This document shows, one piece after another, positions 43,107 to 52,681 of a DNA stretch of 64,000 nucleotides (position 1 is the stretch's first letter; the number at the start of each line of letters is the position of its first letter). The stretch spans positions 78,480,003 through 78,544,002 of the forward strand of contig OY755241.1 of the NCBI GenBank assembly GCA_963576725.1, in the 5' to 3' direction. A program made the translations under genes and the position numbers. The DNA comes from Azorinus chamasolen (Eukaryota > Mollusca > Bivalvia > Cardiida > Solecurtidae). The notes beneath the pieces are model-generated. The model did no database searches and had not been told where the DNA came from. It worked only from the letters and a program-made list of their open reading frames with translations.

Positions 43107-44126
43107 ATGGCTACCAGTCAGTATAGTCTCAAGGATATTGTAACGCCTCTTAAGTATGGCCTTGGTAGGGGCAAGAGTTTTAACACTTCCACCCCTGTTT
43201 GCAATGATAGTTTGGGAACTAGTAGGCCTTTAAATATCTCCCCTTATGTTCCAAAATTACCCTCATTTTCAGGAGATGAACCATTGCAGAAAGGCGACTG
43301 TGTTTATTCTGAGTGGAGGTACGAGGTAAGGTGCCTCCAGAGTGACCCAGATGTTACTGACCATGTAATTCTTTTGGCCATGTGTAGGTCCTTAAAAGGT
43401 ACGGCTAGGAAGATTATGATCCCTTTAGGTGAATCTGCTTCTGCGTCCGATATATTGGACAAATTAGATGCCATGTTTGGAGGTGTTTCCACTCAGAACA
43501 TGATTATGCAGGAGTTTTTTAATGCATACCAGAAGCCAGAGGAGTCAGTTACTTCTTTTGGTTGCAGGTTAGAGACCATTCTACAGTCTGCTATAGACAC
43601 AGGTCTGCTAACCGCTGCCTCTAAGGACGACCTTTTAAGGCATAAATTTTGGGTGTCCCTTTCTTCAGACAACATTAAGGCGCAGACTCGGCATAAATAT
43701 GACACTCTTACGGATTATAATACCCTACTTAGGGAAATCTGTCAGGTCGAGAAAGAAATTTCTCTCTCTCGGTCTGTTACGCCCACTCAATCTTCGGGCA
43801 AGTTGAAGGCTCAAGCCAATGCGGTCATGCCATTCCAGTCCTTTTCTTTGGAAAGTCGATTTAACGACTTGGAGCAGAGACTCAATCTGCAAGTATCTCA
43901 GGTGGAGTCCAGGTTACAGAGTCAGTTTGACTCCAAGTTGGATAAAGTGTTAGAAAAGCTTGACCAGTTACAGACCCCTGGTTCTCAGACTGCCTCATCA
44001 CATTCAGGTAACTTTCAGTCATACCAGTCCCGACCTTATAATGGTAGAGGGCGTGGTCGAGGTCAGTCAGGCCGTGGTTTTAACCGTGGCAGGGGCAATT
44101 ATTACAGGTCCCAGCCAAAAGCTTAA
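43107..44126 (+). CDS. gag: Gypsy gag
   Basis: The start at 43107 is preferred over the upstream in-frame ATG (43071) because it lies in CACCATGG. The 339-residue product begins MATSQYSLKDIVTPLKYGLG. The central region (about residues 60-210) has the helical capsid-like character of Gypsy Gag (WRYEVRCLQSD, LRHKFWVSL). Residues about 248-290 form a likely coiled coil (LESRFNDLEQRLN). The C-terminus is Arg/Gly-rich (GRGRGRGQSGRG, FNRGRG) and has no CCHC zinc knuckle, so RNA binding would rely on the RG segment. The frame is intact. Confidence 0.85.
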   Translation: MATSQYSLKDIVTPLKYGLGRGKSFNTSTPVCNDSLGTSRPLNISPYVPKLPSFSGDEPLQKGDCVYSEWRYEVRCLQSDPDVTDHVILLAMCRSLKGTARKIMIPLGESASASDILDKLDAMFGGVSTQNMIMQEFFNAYQKPEESVTSFGCRLETILQSAIDTGLLTAASKDDLLRHKFWVSLSSDNIKAQTRHKYDTLTDYNTLLREICQVEKEISLSRSVTPTQSSGKLKAQANAVMPFQSFSLESRFNDLEQRLNLQVSQVESRLQSQFDSKLDKVLEKLDQLQTPGSQTASSHSGNFQSYQSRPYNGRGRGRGQSGRGFNRGRGNYYRSQPKA

Positions 44127-45172
44127 CCGTCTCTGTTGGGGGCCGGACAGAGGCTGTTGAAGACACAGGCCACTTGCTTGATCGTTTGGTTGGAAGTTCC
44201 AACAAGTCATGCATTCTTTTGAATGACAAGCCTTTTGAGGCATTGATAGATTCTGGTGCTATGGTTTCTACCATATCCGAGTCTGCAGCCAAGTCTATTT
44301 GTTCTGAAATTTTACCTCTTGGTGATTTCGGACTTTCTCTTTCAACCGCTGATGGTTCACGGTTAGATTATTCTGGATATATTGAATGTACTCTCAAAGT
44401 ACAGGGACACTCTACCAGTTTTCATGTACCTGTCCTTGTAATTCCGGACAACAAATTCAGTGGTGCTACCCCTGTTATCATTGGCACCAATGTTATTCGT
44501 CTATTTAGAGATTCTGATCTGAAGCCAGATATGTCTGAGGAGTGGCAGATAGCTTTTGCATCTTTGCAATCTGTTACTTTTAATGCCAAGTTCTCTGGGA
44601 AAGTCAGCACTACGCTGAAGCCGTATGAAACAGCTTCCCTGAACTGTATTGCACGTGATATTGGCCCTGATATTTCTCAACTTGTCACTGAGAATACTCC
44701 TGATGGGAACCCAGGATATTTGGTTTGCCCTAGGGTTGTTGATGTTCAACGCACAGGGTCATACTGTAAGTATTCTGTCCGTGTTTGTAACATCACGGCG
44801 AAACCTATCACCCTCAATCCTAGAAATAGGATCTGTCAACTGTCAGAAGTCTCTGTAGTTGACAACTTGGCTTCTTCTCTTCCCACCCCACAGACTACTT
44901 CCACCTCTTCTGATTTGGGTGTTAAAATTAACACTGAGAGTCTTACTCCTGAGCAGTTACTCAGAGTTCACCAAGTTCTTGGTAAGGGGAAACATGTTTC
45001 TTCCACTGGACCCACCGATATTGGTTGCACAGGACTTCTTAAACATAAGATAGTCCTGGAGGATCCTAAGCCCTTTAAGCAACCATATCGGAAGATACCT
45101 CCTGGTCTTTATGAGGAGGTAAAACAGCATATCAAGGAGATGCTTGAAGCTGATTGTCATCAGGGAATCTGA
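44084..45172 (+). CDS. pol: Gypsy pol, protease part (frame -1 to gag)
   Basis: This frame opens at 44084 and overlaps the end of gag by 43 bases in the -1 frame, the arrangement used for gag-pol frameshifting. It runs through LLDRLVGSSNKSC to FEALIDSGAMVSTI with the aspartic protease motif DSG (Asp codon 44249-44251), then a flexible region and the start of the RT N-terminus (KQPYRKIPPGLYEEVKQHIK). It stops at 45172 after EADCHQGI, where the RT sequence has moved to the next frame. A single extra base around 45150-45158 is the simplest explanation. Confidence 0.8.
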   Translation, partial: PWQGQLLQVPAKSLTVSVGGRTEAVEDTGHLLDRLVGSSNKSCILLNDKPFEALIDSGAMVSTISESAAKSICSEILPLGDFGLSLSTADGSRLDYSGYIECTLKVQGHSTSFHVPVLVIPDNKFSGATPVIIGTNVIRLFRDSDLKPDMSEEWQIAFASLQSVTFNAKFSGKVSTTLKPYETASLNCIARDIGPDISQLVTENTPDGNPGYLVCPRVVDVQRTGSYCKYSVRVCNITAKPITLNPRNRICQLSEVSVVDNLASSLPTPQTTSTSSDLGVKINTESLTPEQLLRVHQVLGKGKHVSSTGPTDIGCTGLLKHKIVLEDPKPFKQPYRKIPPGLYEEVKQHIKEMLEADCHQGI

Positions 45173-47846
45173 GAGCCCCTGGTCGAGTAATGTCGTCCTT
45201 GTCAGGAAAAAGGACGGTAGTCTCAGATTTTGTATAGATTGGAGACTGCTGAACTCGAAAACAAGGAGGGATGCTTACATGCTTCCGCGTTTTGACGACA
45301 TTACTGATTGTCTTGTTGGCTCTTCAATGTACAGCAAGCTTGATCTTCGCTCCGGCTATTGGAATGTCGAAGTAGAGGAGGAGGATAAACCTAAGACAGC
45401 CTTTAGTGTAGGCAATCTTGGTTTTTATGAATGGAATCGCCTCGGTTTCGGTTTAACTAACGCTCCAGCCACATTTCAGAGGCTTACCGAGTGTTGCATG
45501 GGCGATTTGCATCTTCGAGACTGTCTTGTCTTCTTAGATGACATTCTCATCTTTTCGAAAACTTTCGACGATCATATTGATCGTCTTGAGTCAGTTTTTC
45601 ATAGGCTTGCTGTACATGGCCTCAAGCTTAAACCTTCTAAGTGTGAGCTTTTTATGGAGTCAGTGACCTATCTTGGACATGTTGTTTCCAAGGACGGGAT
45701 CCATACTGATCCCGAGAAGGTTTCTTCTATCAAGTCCTGGCCAGTTCCTACGAATGTTAAGGAATTGCTCCAATTTCTTGGCTTTGCAGGATATTACAGG
45801 CGCTTTATTTCTCGCTATGCTACCATTGTGGAACCTTTGAACTCTCTTCTGAAAGGTCACTGTACTTCGGGTAGGAAACCCAAATCCAAAAAGCCTAAGC
45901 GTCCCACAGTGTGGACCTGGGGTAAAACTGAACAGCTGGCTTTCGATACTGTTATCATGGAGCTCACCTCTGCCCCAGTTCTAGCCTATGCAGACTACTC
46001 TCTGCCTTTCATTCTGCATACTGATAGCAGTGGCACTGGGTTGGGTGCAGTTTTGTATCAGGTGCAGGATGGCGTAGAGCGGGTTGTCGCTTACGCAAGC
46101 CGAGGACTCAGACCTAGCGAGAAGAAATATGCAGCTCATAAGTTGGAATTTCTAGCTTTTAAGTGGGCCGTCACTGAAAAATTTCATGATTACCTTTGCG
46201 GTAATACTTTCAGTGTAGTTACAGACAATAACCCACTTACTTATGTCTTGACGTCAGCTAAGCTTGATGCCACTGGTCATAGATGGGTAGCTGCTTTAGC
46301 TAATTACCATTTTACCATCTCTTACAGACCAGGCAAGCTTAATGCCGATGCTGATGGCCTATCTAGAAAGCCGCAAGTCTTTCCAGATGTCATTGAGGCT
46401 ATCTGCCAGGCTGTCACTGCTAACATACCTTTAGCTGACACCATTGCTACCGTTCATTCTCCTCCTTCGGCCGGGGAGGGTATGGGTCAGCATACAAGTC
46501 TCAAAGTCGACTGGAAATTTGAGCATAGTCAGGACAAAGCTATCGCTAGGGTTATTTCCTTTTTGCAACATGGTTCTCGCCCCAGAGGGAGAAGTATTGG
46601 GAAGGAGTTACCTGAGGTCCAGAAACTCCTGAGAGAATGGAATCGTCTTTCTCTCGACGATGACATTCTCTACAGAACCACGTCGCTGAATGGTGAACCC
46701 GTCAAACAGTTGGTCCTCCCAGAGTCTTTCCGGGCTACAGCCCTGAAGGGTGTTCATGATGATATTGGACACCCTGGCAAAGAAAAGACCCTTTGGCTTG
46801 CTAGGCAAAGGTTCTACTGGCCTGGCCTTGAGAAAGGGGTAAATGCCAAGGTAGAACACTGTGGGCGCTGCATTCGCAGAAAGACCCCATTGCAGTTGGC
46901 TGAGATGGTCCCAATAACCACTTCCAGGCCCATGGAGCTCGTCTGTATGGACTTTCTCTCTTTAGAGAAGTCTCGGGGTGGTTATGAGCATATCCTGGTC
47001 ATTACCGACCACTTTACTAGGTATGCTCAGGCCATTCCTTGCAGGAATCAGACCGCCCAGACCACGGCTAAAGCTCTCTATGAGAACTTTATTAAGTTTT
47101 ATTCTTTTCCTGACCGTCTTCATAGCGATCAGGGGATAAACTTTGAGAGCAAGGTGATAAAGGAGCTTTGTAAGATTGCCGGCACTACAAAGTCTCACAC
47201 TACGCCTTATCACCCCATGGGCAATGGATCCTGTGAGCGCTTCAACCAGTCTCTTCTTAAAATGCTGGGAACGCTCGAAGCAGACCAGAAAGCCGACTGG
47301 AATTCTTTTGTAGGTCCTTTGGTGCAGGCCTACAATGCCACTCGGAGTGAAGCCACCGGTTTCTCTCCGCACTATCTGATGTTTGGATGGCATCCCAAAC
47401 TAGCTGTTGACATCCTTATGGGCACAGGTTCCAGGGATGGCAGCACGGACAAGCCGACATATGTAAATAGGCTTCGTCAGCGCTTGGGGTACGCTTATGA
47501 TAAGGCTACCCAAGAGGCTGCTCGTAATGCAGAGAAGGGAAAAGCCCTTTATGACCGCAAGGTCACTGCAGCGAAGCTGGAGGTCGGTGATAGAGTGCTT
47601 GTCCGGGCAGTTGGGTTCCAGGGCAAACACAAATTAGCGGACCGGTGGGAGGAATCTCCGTACCGAGTGTTGAGGGTCCCTAATCCTGATTTGCCAGTGT
47701 TTGAGGTTCAGCGGGAGGATGGCCAAGGCCCAGTTAGGAAGCTGCATAGGAATATGCTTCTGCAATTCAGTGTGCTACCTCCTACATGTAGCTCATGTAT
47801 TAGTATTTTTTCTATCGCAACCAAAATGGTATTATTTACCTGCTAA
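45144..47846 (+). CDS. pol: Gypsy pol, RT, RNase H and integrase
   Basis: Read from the first Met in this frame, though biologically it continues the protease ORF. RT: VVLVRKKDGSLRFCIDWRLL, KLDLRSGYWNVEV, FGLTNAPATFQ and the active site FLDDILIF at about residues 130-137. RNase H: LHTDSSGTGLGAV near 291 and VTDNNPLTYVL. Integrase: HHCC zinc finger (HDDIGHPGKEKT .. CGRCIRRK) from about 540, and DDE residues Asp 603 (CMDFL), Asp 662 (HSDQG) and Glu 698 (GSCERFN), a D,D(35)E spacing. A GPY/F-like segment (WEESPYRVLRV) follows. The last codons (IFSIATKMVLFTC) come from the adjoining foldback element, so the native C-terminus is lost. All catalytic residues are present. Confidence 0.85.
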   Translation: MKLIVIRESESPWSSNVVLVRKKDGSLRFCIDWRLLNSKTRRDAYMLPRFDDITDCLVGSSMYSKLDLRSGYWNVEVEEEDKPKTAFSVGNLGFYEWNRLGFGLTNAPATFQRLTECCMGDLHLRDCLVFLDDILIFSKTFDDHIDRLESVFHRLAVHGLKLKPSKCELFMESVTYLGHVVSKDGIHTDPEKVSSIKSWPVPTNVKELLQFLGFAGYYRRFISRYATIVEPLNSLLKGHCTSGRKPKSKKPKRPTVWTWGKTEQLAFDTVIMELTSAPVLAYADYSLPFILHTDSSGTGLGAVLYQVQDGVERVVAYASRGLRPSEKKYAAHKLEFLAFKWAVTEKFHDYLCGNTFSVVTDNNPLTYVLTSAKLDATGHRWVAALANYHFTISYRPGKLNADADGLSRKPQVFPDVIEAICQAVTANIPLADTIATVHSPPSAGEGMGQHTSLKVDWKFEHSQDKAIARVISFLQHGSRPRGRSIGKELPEVQKLLREWNRLSLDDDILYRTTSLNGEPVKQLVLPESFRATALKGVHDDIGHPGKEKTLWLARQRFYWPGLEKGVNAKVEHCGRCIRRKTPLQLAEMVPITTSRPMELVCMDFLSLEKSRGGYEHILVITDHFTRYAQAIPCRNQTAQTTAKALYENFIKFYSFPDRLHSDQGINFESKVIKELCKIAGTTKSHTTPYHPMGNGSCERFNQSLLKMLGTLEADQKADWNSFVGPLVQAYNATRSEATGFSPHYLMFGWHPKLAVDILMGTGSRDGSTDKPTYVNRLRQRLGYAYDKATQEAARNAEKGKALYDRKVTAAKLEVGDRVLVRAVGFQGKHKLADRWEESPYRVLRVPNPDLPVFEVQREDGQGPVRKLHRNMLLQFSVLPPTCSSCISIFSIATKMVLFTC

Positions 47847-48063
47847 CGGTTTCGGACACATCTGTGTCCTTCATCAGAGCACTGACTACTAAACTGTCAA
47901 CTTTGGCTATTTTCGCCACTGCACTGGTGAGCGACGAAAATAGGGTCGTAGGCTCTCGATAGTTTGTAGGCCCCCTCATCCCTGTACATTGTCGACGAAG
48001 AAGGACACAAACCTGTCTGAAACCGTTTGCAGGTAAATAATACCATTTAGGCTGTGATAGAAA
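47809..48063. mobile_element. ~255-bp foldback element with paired hammerhead-like motifs
   Basis: The left arm TTTCTATCGCAACC .. AATGGTATTATTTACCTGC .. ACGGTTTCGGACAC and the right arm GTCTGAAACCGTTTGCAGG .. TAAATAATACCATT .. GTGATAGAAA are inverted over about 65 bases. An inner palindrome CTATTTTCG .. CGAAAATAG lies at 47908-47942. Inverted copies of a GAAAC-bearing module suggest the terminal structure of a Penelope-like element, but no RT is present. Its insertion truncates the Gypsy pol ORF. Confidence 0.6.
47837..47877 (-). ncRNA. Hammerhead-ribozyme-like core
   Basis: On the minus strand CTGATGA (47877-47871) is followed by a hairpin GGACAC-AGAT-GTGTCC, GAAAC (47853-47849), a 3-bp stem ACC/GGT around GTTAGCA, and GGTA (47840-47837). 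CUGAUGA, stem II, GAAA, a very short stem III and a GUA cleavage triplet are the hammerhead core elements, and short stem III forms are known in Penelope-like elements. I do not find a convincing stem I: the bases before CTGATGA (CAGTGCT) do not pair with those after GGTA (AATAATA). It may be degenerate or act as a dimer. Confidence 0.35.
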
Positions 48064-48420
48064 GAATATTTAATACATTGGATTTACCAACCAGTTGAAC
48101 ACTTTCAAGGATCTAATTGCTGAATTTTATAATGGCATGTGACCGAGGGAAAGTTTGCTCATGCCAAAAACTGTAGCAACATCTGTATTATTCCACAAGC
48201 AAACAGAGCAGATCCTGATCAGATAGCTCCTACAGGAATCATCTTAGCTGGGTCTACTCTGTTTGCAAAGCTGTTATAAGGTGTATGTATAGAGTGAAAG
48301 GTTAAAATTTACCAGCTTTTAAAATAATGGAGTCTTAAAAAAAATGGCTGTAACCACAGAATGATAGTAATGTAGAAAGCTTCATTGAGAGCTTTCTGCA
48401 TTAACTCTTTCCTCCATAAA
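48064..48420. other. Non-coding DNA with a palindromic MITE fragment
   Basis: At 48190-48305 AGCAGATCCTGATCAGATAG faces ATCTTAGCTGGGTCTACTCTG, closing with AGTGAAAGGTTAA, a TTTCCCT-family MITE remnant. Nothing else is recognised. Confidence 0.5.
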
Positions 48421-48628
48421 TACAGTAAAACCTCTGTATAACGGCCACTAAATTACATCAAGTGTTTTGTGTTAAAGGCAGGTGGCTGCTTAAAGCAAGG
48501 TGAAAGTAAAACAGAACGCTCCTATAGGAGTGTTCTGTTTTACTTTCACCTTGCTTTAAGCAGCCACCTGCCCTTAATACCAACTAATTACCACAATTTA
48601 GTGACCGTTATACAGAGGTTTTACTGTA
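48421..48628. mobile_element. Mariner-like palindromic MITE
   Basis: TA at both ends encloses CAGTAAAACCTCTGTATAAC and its complement; the arms continue almost perfectly to the centre (GCAAGGTGAAAGTAAAACAG, AACGCTCCTATAGGAGTGTT). It is about 204 bases between the TA dinucleotides. The TA target and CAGT start fit a Tc1/mariner-mobilised MITE. Confidence 0.8.
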
Positions 48629-48893
48629 CACCTTTCAATGCCTACATGTAAAATTCATTTTTTGAATATTGTGATAAATAGAGCATTTGCTCCATAGGAT
48701 TCTAAAAAAAATCTGTTTCTCTAGTAAATGCTCCTTTTTGGTAGGTTTATTCAAAGTGGATGGATCTAAAAATAGCCCATGAGTTAATGCCATTGTGTAT
48801 TATCTTGCGGTCCGTCTCTGTGTTACACCCTTATATAAGTGGTTTGCTGCAGAGAAGTAACTATTGTCATCCTTTTTATTTTTCTGCTTTCAG
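48629..48893. other. Non-coding DNA with GATAAATAGAGC MITE remnant
   Basis: At 48670-48770 there is a half MITE (TTGTGATAAATAGAGCATTT, AAATGCTCCTTTTTGG). The remaining bases lead into the acceptor of the candidate exon at 48894. Confidence 0.5.
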
Positions 48894-49001
48894 AGTTTCT
48901 CTCATTCCTGTCCTTTTATGTTTTTCCACTCCAACAGTACTGGGCAGTGCCCTGGTATTCGGGACAGGCGTACTCTATGGGCTGATGGCTCTAGGCAAAA
49001 A
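48894..49001 (+). CDS. Candidate orphan exon encoding a membrane helix
   Basis: A pyrimidine-rich acceptor (TTTTTCTGCTTTCAG) and a consensus donor (GTAAGTGAG) bound 108 bases, a symmetrical exon that starts and ends in the same codon phase. It encodes VSLIPVLLCFSTPTVLGSAL and VFGTGVLYGLMALGK, a hydrophobic segment. The G.AL.F..GV.Y.L pattern recalls one helix of the DRAM/TMEM150/FRAG1 membrane family, but that is a weak resemblance over one exon. No companion exons were found in the neighbouring 10 kb, so the gene, if real, has large introns or the exon is an isolated remnant. Confidence 0.35.
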
Positions 49002-49510
49002 GTAAGTGAGCTGCAATCCCTTGAATACTTTAAACCAGTTTAATCCATTCCCTCATAGGCTAATTTTAGACCCAACCTCTTTAAATAAAGCTATCAAAAA
49101 GTAGCATAAACTAGAGAAAAGGAAAACGTTTGAATTGTGTATTAATAAAACCGGTTTGTTCTCACTTCCCCCACATTTCTAAATTCACACCTATTAGGGT
49201 AATAACTAATTGGGTCCAATTAGCAAGTGTTGCAAAATGAGACCTTACCTGTATAAAAAAATAAAGGTAGCCTACCAAATGTAATGCTAAAATTTTCATT
49301 AGTTTCACTATTAAATAATAAATAGATAGATATAATAGATTATTATATGTGTAAGTAACATGGTTATTATAGCAATACACTGGAAAAAAGAAAACATTAT
49401 CAACATTGCGATGATTAAAGCAATGCTTAATAGTAACAAAAATCGGAATGTAGTTATAGAATTTAATATAGTTATAGAAATGTAATAAAACTAATAAACA
49501 TAATGATGCA

Positions 49511-50518
49511 TACAGTGCTCCCTCCATTAACGTCACCTCCCAACAACGGTTCCCTCCCCATAGCGACAACGTGTATTCCCCCCCAGAGGATTTTCAAGTA
49601 AAACTCCCTCCCTTGAACGACACCTCTCTACAACGGCTAACGACATGTATATTTGTAGCCGGACGGTAACATTTACCCCCCTTAAACGGTACTTCATCTG
49701 AACCTAATTTTCTGACCACTGAACAAAAGCAACCAAACATGTGAAAGATGATTGGTCCCAATGACACTAGTCTTTATGTAATTAACGGCCGCCTGTTACC
49801 TTACTAGCTCCGAGCAATAATTCAGTCAACCATATCTAATCCGTTGTGCGACTCGAGCGACAATTCGTGTGTAAATCCATTATGACACACTGACACCTAT
49901 ATGCTGTTGTGTATGACTGATTAAGAGAATACTGAATTTCAATTGAGAAACACGTTTTCTATATTTATAAAGTAAAAGAAATTTTGTCGGTTAAATTCGT
50001 TTATTTATCTCTTGTTCCAACGATAACCATAGGCGCGTTCGATTTGTCACTTCTAGAAAAAGATTGTGTGACAGAAATGAATTTCAACCGAGTTCGGTCA
50101 TAAACTGAACTTAGAAAATAAAAATTCTTCACGGCAACGGTACTCTTGTCAAATTTGAACATAAATGCGTAATGATTTTTATTCCGTTTTCCTCTAGTTT
50201 TCTCAGAAGGAAACGGTGAATAAAATAGAACATGTTCTTCCGAACAATTCTACTCCTGGTGGACCTAATCGCACACGTTCATTTTTCATCTTGCGGATTG
50301 CGTTTCTAGGACGTAGGGAAACATTTTGTTATGCATTCTAAACAGGTCTGTCTGTCTGTTAATCTGTCTATCTATCTACCTATTTATTAAATCATCAACG
50401 CATACATCCATCTGTCAAAATACGTCTGTGTAGTGTTCCCTCCCAACAACAACACCCTCCGCACAACGGCACTTTTATGTGTATCCGTAAAGTGTCGTTG
50501 TTCGGAGGGAGCACTGTA
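49511..50518. mobile_element. ~1 kb non-autonomous mariner-like element
   Basis: TACAGTGCTCCCTCCATTAA at the left and TTCGGAGGGAGCACTGTA at the right are inverted and begin at TA dinucleotides. Subterminal copies of CCTCCC and ACAACGG recur at both ends. The interior (49690-50400) has no open frame resembling a DDE transposase. TA target and CAGTGCTCC start suggest the Tc1/mariner superfamily. Confidence 0.7.
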
Positions 50519-51499
50519 TAAGAAACAGAGCAGACCTTGATCAGACGGCTCCCACAGGAGCCATCTAATCTGCTTCTCTTCTGTTCGCATAAAGTTTAAA
50601 TATTCATTTACCCGATGTAATACTTGCAATTCAATGTCATTTAACCCTTTACTCCAGGAATAATAAGTAATACTGACATGTCATAAACTGTAGATTCGGA
50701 TCTGTATTTCAAAAGAATGAAACCATATGATCTGGGTCATCTGTGTTTGCAACGGTGCATAAAGGCATAGTTATGCAGTAAAGGGTCAATATAAACGTGG
50801 GCCATGTATTATAAGCTGAATACTTATAATGTAACAATTTCAGAAGACTAGATGTGCAGATTTGCTTATTAATGATCTTTATATATTTACTACATCACTC
50901 TTTTACTTTATAATAAAACTTAAAAATGTTCTATTGTTTCATTGTATGTTAATGTCTTGCAATAAAATAATATTAAAATTGTATTCTCTTTCGTTTTACA
51001 TGTATTTATAATTTAGAAACAAGACATTTTTTTTCATCCGTGAAATGTTTAAATAATTTTCAGTTTTAATATGTCCATTTATTCAAAGTGAAAATTATTA
51101 ATTTATTTCACAAATTAGATAATTGTCATAATATTTTTCTTAATAATTCCGGGAAAACATTATATCAAATATTTTAATATATTGCATTTACAACATTTAA
51201 AGTAAAATATTTTATAAATAGTATAAATCTGACACAAATAAGAAAAATAGGAAAATAAAATGGCCATTTTCTAATTTTACAAAATTTAAAACAAAACATT
51301 TCATCTTCATACTCCACAATCTGACAAAAATAAGACAAAATTTGTGATACACCTTTAAACTTCTAATAACACCTTTTAGCCTATTGTTATCCTGCACAAT
51401 AGATTAAAAATTCCCCACACCAAACACCCCAATTACTTTACCAATTAAAAAAATGTGGGGAAAGTGGGAACACACTATAAAACCATAAAAACATAAAAA
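50519..51499. other. AT-rich non-coding DNA with two MITE pieces
   Basis: At 50521-50600 there is a palindrome AGCAGACCTTGATCAGACGG facing CATCTAATCTGCTTCTC. At 50641-50790 an element flanked by TTAACCCTTTACTCC and GCAGTAAAGGGTCAA is another TTAACCC-type MITE. The rest is very AT-rich with no recognisable feature. Confidence 0.5.
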
Positions 51500-51721
51500 C
51501 TATATACAGACGATACTGTTATCCTAAGTAATAATGCAAAAGACCTTCAAGGAAGCCTAGATACATTTTATGATTACTGCAAAACTTGGAAACTAACGGT
51601 AAATATTGACAAAACAAAGGTTGTTATATTTGGCAGTAGGTTGCACAGCGAAATATTTATACACAGTGAAGATATATGTAATTATACAACAGGGCATGGG
51701 CAAAGAAGGAGAAATGTATTT
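51500..51721 (+). mobile_element. Non-LTR retrotransposon RT fragment
   Basis: One frame reads LYTDDTVILSNNAKDLQGSL, DTFYDYCKTWKLTVNIDKTK, VVIFGSRLHSE. This is the RT active-site region of LINEs (Y.DD, then W.L.VN..KTK.V.F). The active site has YTDD rather than the usual YADD. The fragment is about 55 codons long and has no flanking RT domains, so it is a dead piece. Confidence 0.75.
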
Positions 51722-51829
51722 TAAAATTCAGCAAGAGAAGGGTTAAAAAGCTATGGCTATAGGAACTGTCTGATTTAGGTCTACACTGTTTAAAAAGCCA
51801 TGGAAATGTTTATTAATGGAGAAAAGTGT

Positions 51830-51960
51830 TAACCACTTGAAGGTGGAAAACTAGTCCTCTGTCATTTGCAAACAATGTTGACCCAGATCAGTGGGTTTCT
51901 GGAGGAGCCCTCTGATCATGGTCTGCAGTTTGTCATTCAAACTCCTCTAGCAAATTTTAC
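51830..51960. mobile_element. Palindromic MITE fragment
   Basis: GTGTTAACCACTTGAAG opens; AATGTTGACCCAGATCAGTG faces CCCTCTGATCATGGTCTGC. It is a diverged member of the GACCCAGATCAGA family. Confidence 0.45.
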
Positions 51961-52018
51961 TCTTTCATACTGTATGGACACCACCAATAGACAATGATGG
52001 ACTCTGAAAATTCAGCAT

Positions 52019-52267
52019 TTAACCCTTTCCCTCATATAAACGTGTTTTCACCTGTTTGCAAGCACAGTAGACCCAGATCAGACAGCTCCTATAGGAGCCG
52101 TCTGATCAGGGTCTGCTCTGTTTGCTAATAGAATTGGTAAATCTGTTTCTATACTTCGTAAAATGGCTACAATTTTCAACCTTCCATATTTTATTATAAC
52201 TTTTTTGTCCATGAATATTCAGTAGGTATTGAAATTTGTAATAAACATAAAACAGGCAAAGGGTTAA
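52019..52267. mobile_element. Complete TTAA-flanked palindromic MITE
   Basis: TTAACCCTTTCCCTCATATA at the left and CAGGCAAAGGGTTAA at the right. The centre holds AGTAGACCCAGATCAGACAG facing CCGTCTGATCAGGGTCTGC. The right half contains TCCATGAATATTCAGTAGG. It is about 249 bases and one of the best-preserved copies. Confidence 0.75.
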
Positions 52268-52681
52268 GGGGTTATAATTATTTTCATATGACCATTGCAA
52301 TAATGTCTTCATGGTCAAGGCTATGTTTACTATAGGAATTATCCTGAATCTTCTGAGAATTTGAAAATTATTTTACAGAAATGTTTTGGTAGGTAATTGG
52401 CTAAATGCCTTAATCCCTTACAATTTTGAATATTCATATAAAAAGTATGACATCAATAATACTAGCTGAATGGTTATAATGAAATATGTTCACAGGATTT
52501 TTTGGTATTAGAAGAAATTGTCAAGAAATATCTATTATTATTTGTAATAAAACGGAGCAGACCCAGATCATACGGCTCCTACAGGAAATGGTTTGCAGCA
52601 TATCCCTGTAAACCTTTAGACTCAAATGAGCAATGAGTTGCCATGATCCTTTTGCTTAGTTACAGTGTCATATTTATTTTT
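52268..52681. other. Non-coding DNA
   Basis: A short MITE half (AACGGAGCAGACCCAGATC) lies near 52551. Otherwise I see nothing to annotate. Confidence 0.4.

Larger units (their letters stand above)
42631..47808 (+). mobile_element. Ty3/Gypsy LTR retrotransposon, 3' truncated
   Basis: gag (43107-44126), protease (from 44084, other frame) and RT-RNase H-integrase (to about 47808) are in Ty3/Gypsy order. The 476 bases upstream of gag should contain the 5' LTR and leader, but no matching copy is found downstream, where a foldback element replaces the end of the integrase ORF at about 47809. I could not fix LTR edges or a primer-binding site. The left edge abuts the 9-bp duplication of the MULE-like element. 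One frameshift breaks pol near 45150. Confidence 0.85.

Noticed and set aside
45144..45172. Programmed frameshift between protease and RT
   Set aside because: The overlap lies inside the conserved RT N-terminus, where Gypsy elements are in one frame, so a disabling mutation is more likely.
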